Of a stretch of 64,000 bases of DNA, positions 58,591 through 64,000 are shown piece by piece. Under the pieces are notes generated by a model. The model was not told the DNA's origin. It worked only from the letters and a program-made list of their open reading frames with translations, and did no database searches. A program made the translations under genes and the position numbers. Where the stretch lies: assembly GCA_941918925.1 (NCBI GenBank), contig OW799236.1:102068562-102132561 (forward strand). Direction: 5' to 3'. Every line of letters starts with the position of its first letter. Position 1 is the stretch's first letter. The DNA comes from Phyto melanocephala (Eukaryota > Arthropoda > Insecta > Diptera > Rhinophoridae).

Positions 58591-59320
58591 TAAAAATTAA
58601 AAAAAAAATTACTTTCTGCCTTAAAAAACTTAAGAAACAAACTTGTTTGTTATTTTAACAACCATATAATTGTAGTTGTTTGTTCTTACATTTGTTTCTG
58701 TTTTATTAGTTGTTGTTTTGTATTTGTATATTTTTTATTTAATGTACAAAATTGCTGTCACACACACATGTGTTTTACGACATGTTAACAAATTCATGTT
58801 TAAATCAAATATTTTGACATAAATTGCTATCAAGATCTTATCATTAGTAACGATATTTATGTTTTTTCTGCACTTTTATTTTATTTTTTTATTTTTTATG
58901 TTGCAATCACGGAATTAATTTAAAGATTAAAAAGATTTTAAAGCATGTTTTGTATTTAGAAAAAAAAATAAATAAATAAACAAAATATTTACACAAATAT
59001 TGAGAGCAGTATATTTAAGGAAAAGGCCAAAAAATTTACAAATTTATTGTCTCCAAATTTGAAATGGTTGTAAATCACTTAATTAACACATACATATTAA
59101 TTAACACTTGTTTCGCGCAACGAAAAAAGCTCAGTAACTGTCTAATAATTGCAATATGTGTGTACCAAATTTTATACAAAATTGAGGTTTAGTTTTATTT
59201 TTCTATTAAACTGCTTATAGTTGAAGTGCTAATAGTTTTAAGTTGGCAATAGTTACAATAATTATACCCTTCTATTCCAAAAGAATTTTCATAAAAACTT
59301 GTCATTATAATTTTTATATA
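58591..59320. other. AT-rich DNA, nothing recognised
   Basis: No supported feature up to the Helitron start. Confidence 0.45.
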
Positions 59321-60303
59321 TCTAAATATATAAAAATCAATGTGTGTTTGTTTGTTGGTATGTTTGTTTGTGCTTTATAGACGGTTAAATGGCTGGACCG
59401 ATTTCCTTGAAATTTTCACAGAATTTTTCTGTATGTCTGGAAGGAACTATAGGCTATACTTTGGTTTGAAATTGAAAGTGGGCGGGGGAGAATATGTATT
59501 AAATATTATATATCACGAAAGTTAATGTAGCTAGATTCTTCAAATTAAGTACGGTAAACTTTGACATCCACACGAACATTTGGGTAAAAAATGGGCGGAC
59601 TTTCAATAGTAGGCATGGCCACATGAGTTAAATACTAAAATTCGTATATTTGGAAACGATATCGATTAGAGTAGTAAAATTTTGCAAAAGCAAATTTGAT
59701 ATTCAAATAAAAATTTATGGAAAAAATGGGTGCATTATCAATACTGGGCGTGGCTCCTACCATATGAATTAAATACTAAAATTCATATATCTGGAAAACG
59801 ATATCGATTAGAGTTGTAAAATTTTGCAAAAGAAACTTTGATATTCAAATAAACATTTATGGAAAAAATGGGTGCATTATCAATAGTGGGCGTGGCACCT
59901 ACCATATGAATTAAATACTAAAATTTGAATATTTGGAAACGATATCGATTAGAGTTGTAAAATTTTGCAAAAGCAACTTTGATATTCAAATAAACATTTA
60001 TGGAAAAAATGGGTACATTATCAATAGTGGGCGTGGCACCTACCATATGAATTAAATACTAAAATTTGAATATTTGGAAACGATATCGATTAGAGTTGTA
60101 AAATTTTGCAAAAGAAACTTTGATATTCAAATAAACATTTATGGAAAAAATGGGTGCATTATTAATAGTGGGCGTGGCACCTACCATATGAATTAAATAC
60201 TAAAATTCGAATATTTGGAAACGATATCGATTAGAGTTGTAAAATTTTGCAAAAGAAACTTTGATATTCAAATAAACATTTATGGAAAAAATGGGTGCAT
60301 TAA
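59321..60303 (+). mobile_element. Non-autonomous Helitron, copy H4 (3' truncated, repeat-expanded)
   Basis: Begins TCTAAATATATAAAAATCAA after an A, like H2. Contains ACGGTTAAATGGCTGGACCG and GTGGGCGG. At least four 141-bp units follow; GTGGGCGTGGCACCTACCAT recurs at about 59886, 60027 and 60168. It breaks off at ATGGGTGCATTAACAG, so the hairpin/CTAG end is missing. Adjacent units differ by only one or two bases, pointing to recent tandem expansion. Confidence 0.8.
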
Positions 60304-60439
60304 CAGCTTCATTTTAAACTATGAACACGTATTATTTGAAAAAGCTTTTATTTTTATTATTGCACACAATAAAATACTGCTCGAATGGCCCCATACTGAC
60401 GACAAGCCATTACTCTTTTCATTAAATTTTATATGAATT

Positions 60440-60645
60440 TTTTACAGAGACGTGGCTAAATCTCAACGATGATGTGTTGGAGCTCAGATTTGAGCTAAGG
60501 AATTGTTTTGGTATATTTCACAAAACCTATTTTAACTTATGTCTAATCCTGTACTGTAATTATAAGACTTATAGTCTTGTTGTATGAGATATCGAAATAA
60601 AAAGATAAATAAAATAAAAATAAAATAAATAAAATAAACCCTAAG
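60440..60645 (+). pseudogene. Jockey-like LINE scrap (endonuclease start joined to 3' tail)
   Basis: The plus frame reads FTETWLNLNDDVLELRFEL, close to the TETWL..DxEL block of LINE endonucleases. It is then followed almost at once by AAGACTTATAGTCTTGTTGT and a (AAATAAA)-rich tail, typical of Jockey-type 3' ends. Everything between is missing. The endonuclease match is short. Confidence 0.4.
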
Positions 60646-60689
60646 AAAAAAAATATCGGCATTAATTCGCATAATCTTGGACACCATAA

Positions 60690-61440
60690 TTTATTAAATA
60701 GTTTGTTCCTGAAATCGTTTCTACAATAAATGGACTTTTTCATTTGCAGTGTGGCACGTGACACCGTTTTCTTTAAACCACATGTCGTCCAGATCCATGC
60801 CATCCAGTTAAGGTCATAAGAACTACCTGCAATAATAGAACTTCCTGTAATTTCCATTCGCAACCACTGCATACTCGGTCTCATCTTAAAAAAACGTAAG
60901 GCTCTATCATGCCGCCTAACCAAACTCTGCACAGGATGGTTGCTCGTTTGGGTGCATTGGTTTTCATGGATTAAATCGGGATTTTCTTAGCCCTAAATTC
61001 GACAATTTTTCTATTTACTAAGCCACTAACATCAAAATACAATTTATCGGAAAAAATAGCGTTTTCGAAAAAATTGGCATTACCTTTATTTTGCCACCTT
61101 AGCCATTAAATAAATTACCTTCACTTTTTACGATCTGCTGGTAAGCTTAATTTTGAATGCATTAATTTAAAGGTATTTTTTCCAAATTTTATTTTTAAAA
61201 TTTAAGTTGTCAGGAACGATGCCTAACATGCCTTAATAATTTACGTTGTTAGGAGTTGCTGATTAATGTTTTACGTACGTAACGGTACGTAGACGTTCAT
61301 AGTTCGTAGTTTCACTTTAAAAAACTGACCCAGTTTCTTAGTTTTTTTTTAACAATCTTCAAAGGGTAGACACATTAGGTGTACTTTCTCGACTTTACGT
61401 TCTTCCAAGCTTACGAACGGTTTCAGCATAACGTTCCAAA
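60690..61440 (-). pseudogene. Mariner transposase relic M4
   Basis: Minus strand order: NEDLERYAETVRKLGR (about 61430), LLKK and ETGSV (about 61340). Then a poorly readable stretch, then FSDKLYFDVSGLVNRK (about 61050; DEAHF mutated). KRATILCRVWLGGMIEPYVF (about 60900), MDLDDMWFKENGVTCHTANE (about 60780; the QQDGATCHT block with D changed to N) and a short C-terminal run follow. Both visible catalytic positions are altered. Frames change repeatedly. TIRs not identified. Confidence 0.65.
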
Positions 61441-62816
61441 TCTTCGTTTTTACAACTATAATACGTTGCTCTTTCATAAGACGGTTCAGATTTAACAGAA
61501 GCCAAATTTCAGAGTGGCCAATTGCACAAAAACATTCACTTAATTTAAAAAGTCTATTCCAACGTAAACACCCTTTATACAGATTTTGATAAGAAAAAAC
61601 TTTCTCCATAAGAAATTTAATTTTTGATCACTACTTTGCAAAATTTTTCGTTATTCACCAAAGGTTTTTTGTCACTTGTAAGCTTTTTGTATCTGCTTTA
61701 TAAACTTTAAATATTTCCTTTATTTACGAAAAAAAAATTTGAATTTTATCTTAAAAATTTATACAACTATTCAATTATAAAACTCTTTAACAGCATTTTT
61801 ATTATTTATTTTTTCTTCCCAAGATAACTCAAACTTCAGATAAACATCCATCAGCTTTGTAAATATTCAAAATTGAAAAAAAAAATATTTAATTTGAAAA
61901 TATTTTCCTTTTGCTTATAATATATAACCATAAATAGTTTATCACTATAAAAGTATCTACATACACTTACTACCAACTAACATGCAGCCAAACAGCTAGA
62001 CATAGAAATTATATTGACTGAAAAAAATTGACAACAATGGTTTAAAATATAAATAACACTAGCGAAAAAAAAAACAGCCACTATTAAACTATAATAAAGC
62101 ATGTTAAACACCAGCAACTTTCTAAAGATTATTTACAATAAAAAAATTTATATTTTATTTAAATATAAATAAAATAAAAACAACTAAGCTATTTTAGATA
62201 AAACCTAAACAAACTCCTAAGCCATATTGAACAAAAAGAAGTGAACAAAGTAAAAAAAAACAACAACTGTTCACTTATAATCTGTGCAAGTATTTCGCAT
62301 ACTAAATACAATAACGCCACAACTCAAACTTCTTAAATTTTCAGGATAGGCTAAAAACTGTTTGTGAACACGCAATTCAATCAATCAACAAAAATACAAA
62401 CATAACAGTATTTTTCCAGTCAATAAATATAGTCCTGACAACGCAATGTTAAGAGTAGTTAGATACATGTATTTTAAATCAATTTATGGAATAAAGACAA
62501 TTTTGAGTTGTGACGTTATTATAGAGTGCGGTTTGTTAGATAAATATAGTTTTTTAGTTTAAAAAAAAAAATTAAAATTAATTTAATACTAACTGCCTTA
62601 TAGTGTTTTCACACTGAGGGTTTTAACGTTGAAACCAATCATTTAAATCTGGTTCTAACATACAAAATAATTTCGTTAAAACCATCTTAAAACCTTTCTT
62701 GTTTTAATTTTCAGTCGATTTTATGAAATACAACCTTGTTTTCGATGTACTAAATTTAGTACTAAAACGTTAAAATTATTAAAACTAGCTGATAATGTAA
62801 GATGATACTGAATAAA
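61441..62816. other. AT-rich DNA, nothing recognised
   Basis: No supported feature up to the last DINE-like element. Confidence 0.45.
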
Positions 62817-64000
62817 ACAAGTAAGAGCACTATATTCGGCTGTGCCGAATCTTTTATACCCACCACCAATTTTGTGTACATTTAAAGCACAATATTTATT
62901 ATTTTGTTAATCGCTATGGAATAATCTCTTTATTATAAAATATGTATCACTTTCTTTGTAGAGGGTGGTTTAATTTTAAGGGTCCATGTTGAAGGTGAAC
63001 TACACCTAGTCCTTAAATTTGTTTTCTGCATTTCACTTGACATTTCTCAATCTCAAACTTACTCAATTTGATCCGTGGAAAGATACGCAAATGAGCAACG
63101 CTTTAAAGTTATTCAGGTTTTTTATAAAAATGGGCGTTCAAATCAAAATGCATTTTGTGCACTTCGTGATTATTTTGGTCAACATAATCGTTCAAATTCG
63201 TCCACAATCGGGAAAATTGTAAAAAATATTTAAATTTCTGCAAAACAGGTCTGTATAAAATGTTAGAAAATCTGTGAATGCCTTCTTAGTTCGCTGAATG
63301 GGAACTACTGCTGGTTTTTGCGATAGTGTGGCAAAAGAGCAGTCAACCTCGCCTCATCATCATGCCTAACAATTGAGCATTAACATTGTCATTGAAAATT
63401 TGGACTATCAGATAGAGGATGGGGGGGCATTTGGCATATATTTTGTAAAATACATAATTGAACCATACAAATATTATCATTATAAAAAGAAATGATAATA
63501 ATATCCTAAATAATTTGTGTTTTATTTAAATTCAACATCGGTCCTTAAAATTTAACCACCCTCTATAACTTCGATATGCTACTAAAATGCTTTTGTAAAT
63601 GTAGTCTTTCAATGAAAGTGGGCGTTAAAGTAGTCGTGTCAATAAAGTTTCTGCTAATAAATACAACTTAGATATTTCAATATAGTCCTTTATTTTCCCA
63701 AAAACTTTTTCAATAGAGAAATTACATGAATTTAAGATAAAGCGTTATGGGAGGTGGGCGTTAAAGTGAGCGTGTTACCTAAACTTTTTGGCACAACGAC
63801 TACATTGATTAGAAGGATATACGAAGCAAATTTGATCATCATACCTCTAATTTTGGCGGTTTTATGAGCGTTTAAATTTCATTAACGGTAGATAACGTGA
63901 AAAGTGGGCGTTATAGTAGGCATGTCAAAGTTGTTTTTGCGAATGAGTACAACTGAGGCGTTTCAATATAACCCTTTATTATTCCAAAATCTCTATTAAT
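62817..64000 (-). mobile_element. Long DINE-1/Helitron-like element, copy B3 (cut by window end)
   Basis: Starts ACAAGTAAGAGCACTATATT as in B1 and B2. It includes the nested mariner and the first GTGGGCGTTAAAGTAGTCGT and GTGGGCGTTATAGTAGGCAT units. The TATACCC end lies beyond the window. Confidence 0.75.
62961..63563 (+). mobile_element. Nested internally deleted mariner (in B3)
   Basis: TIRs GAGGGTGGTTTAATTTTAAG and, complemented, GAGGGTGGTTAAATTTTAAG, with TA on both sides (62959-60, 63564-65). The N-terminal helix-turn-helix peptide (YKNGRSNQNAFCALRDYFGQ) is still readable around 63125-63185. A deletion removes part of the GGHLGDIL C-terminal region compared with B2. Its TIR pair is the best matched of the three. 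Confidence 0.75.

Noticed and set aside
61349..61609. 86-codon minus-strand frame
   Set aside because: Wrong frame of mariner relic M4; a neighbouring frame contains the ETGS-type N-terminal motifs.
1..64000. CRISPR array, operons, rRNA genes or phage-like blocks
   Set aside because: No regularly spaced short repeats, no gene-dense stretches and no rRNA signature; the content is that of a fly nuclear genome.

Overview
The window looks like non-coding, transposon-dominated nuclear DNA from a higher fly (Brachycera, probably a calyptrate). It is very AT-rich. No rRNA, convincing tRNA, operon or long intact reading frame is visible. The dispersed repeats carrying ACAAGTAAGAGC, a TATTCGGC..GCCGAATA palindrome, TATACCC ends and GGGCGTGGC runs resemble the DINE-1/INE-1 (Helitron-related) elements of dipterans. 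The organism call is inference from repeat style, not from a host gene. Nearly everything recognisable is a broken mobile element.

Layout. 0-4.8 kb: a DINE-like element and a badly decayed RTE-type LINE on the minus strand. 4.86-7.86 kb: a 3.0-kb element with ~500-bp terminal inverted repeats (TIRs) beginning CACTG, enclosing a frameshifted gene for a zinc-motif protein that I recognise as a repeated, uncharacterised arthropod protein family. 9.8-11.2 kb: coding-like debris and a second DINE-like copy. 13.7-15.9, 34.9-37.3 and 62.8-64.0 kb: three long DINE-like copies, each carrying the same nested, internally deleted mariner. 20.7-25.5 kb: three LINE fragments and a Helitron. 27-31 kb: two mariner transposase remnants and a 945-bp element with a perfect 9-bp target duplication. 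31.3-32.2 kb: a degenerate ~410-bp duplication. 38-39.9 kb: a complete-looking non-autonomous Helitron, another DINE-like relic and a mariner 3' end. 41.9-43.7 kb: a piggyBac-like element. 44.3-45.2 and 59.3-60.3 kb: further Helitron copies with 141-bp internal repeats. 49.4-50.6 kb: a second element encoding the same zinc-motif protein, with CACAG ends and an internal deletion. 51.7-52.8 kb: a hAT-type element with a perfect 8-bp duplication. 53.1-54.0 kb: a Tigger/pogo deletion derivative. 55-62 kb: MITEs, a LINE relic, a foldback sequence, a Jockey-like relic and a mariner relic.

Host coding sequence is at best marginal. Two short open frames deserve attention: one at 46.37 kb (plus) starting with a signal-peptide-like stretch in a good start context, and one at 54.97 kb (minus) that is less AT-rich than its surroundings and has a possible splice acceptor and AATAAA. 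If either is real, the window is mostly long intron or intergenic DNA.

The most unusual content is (a) two elements that give an uncharacterised zinc-motif protein family TIRs of the CACTG/CACAG kind, and (b) a mariner miniature element built into a DINE-like element and multiplied with it. All family names come from reading translated motifs by eye; no database search was possible.
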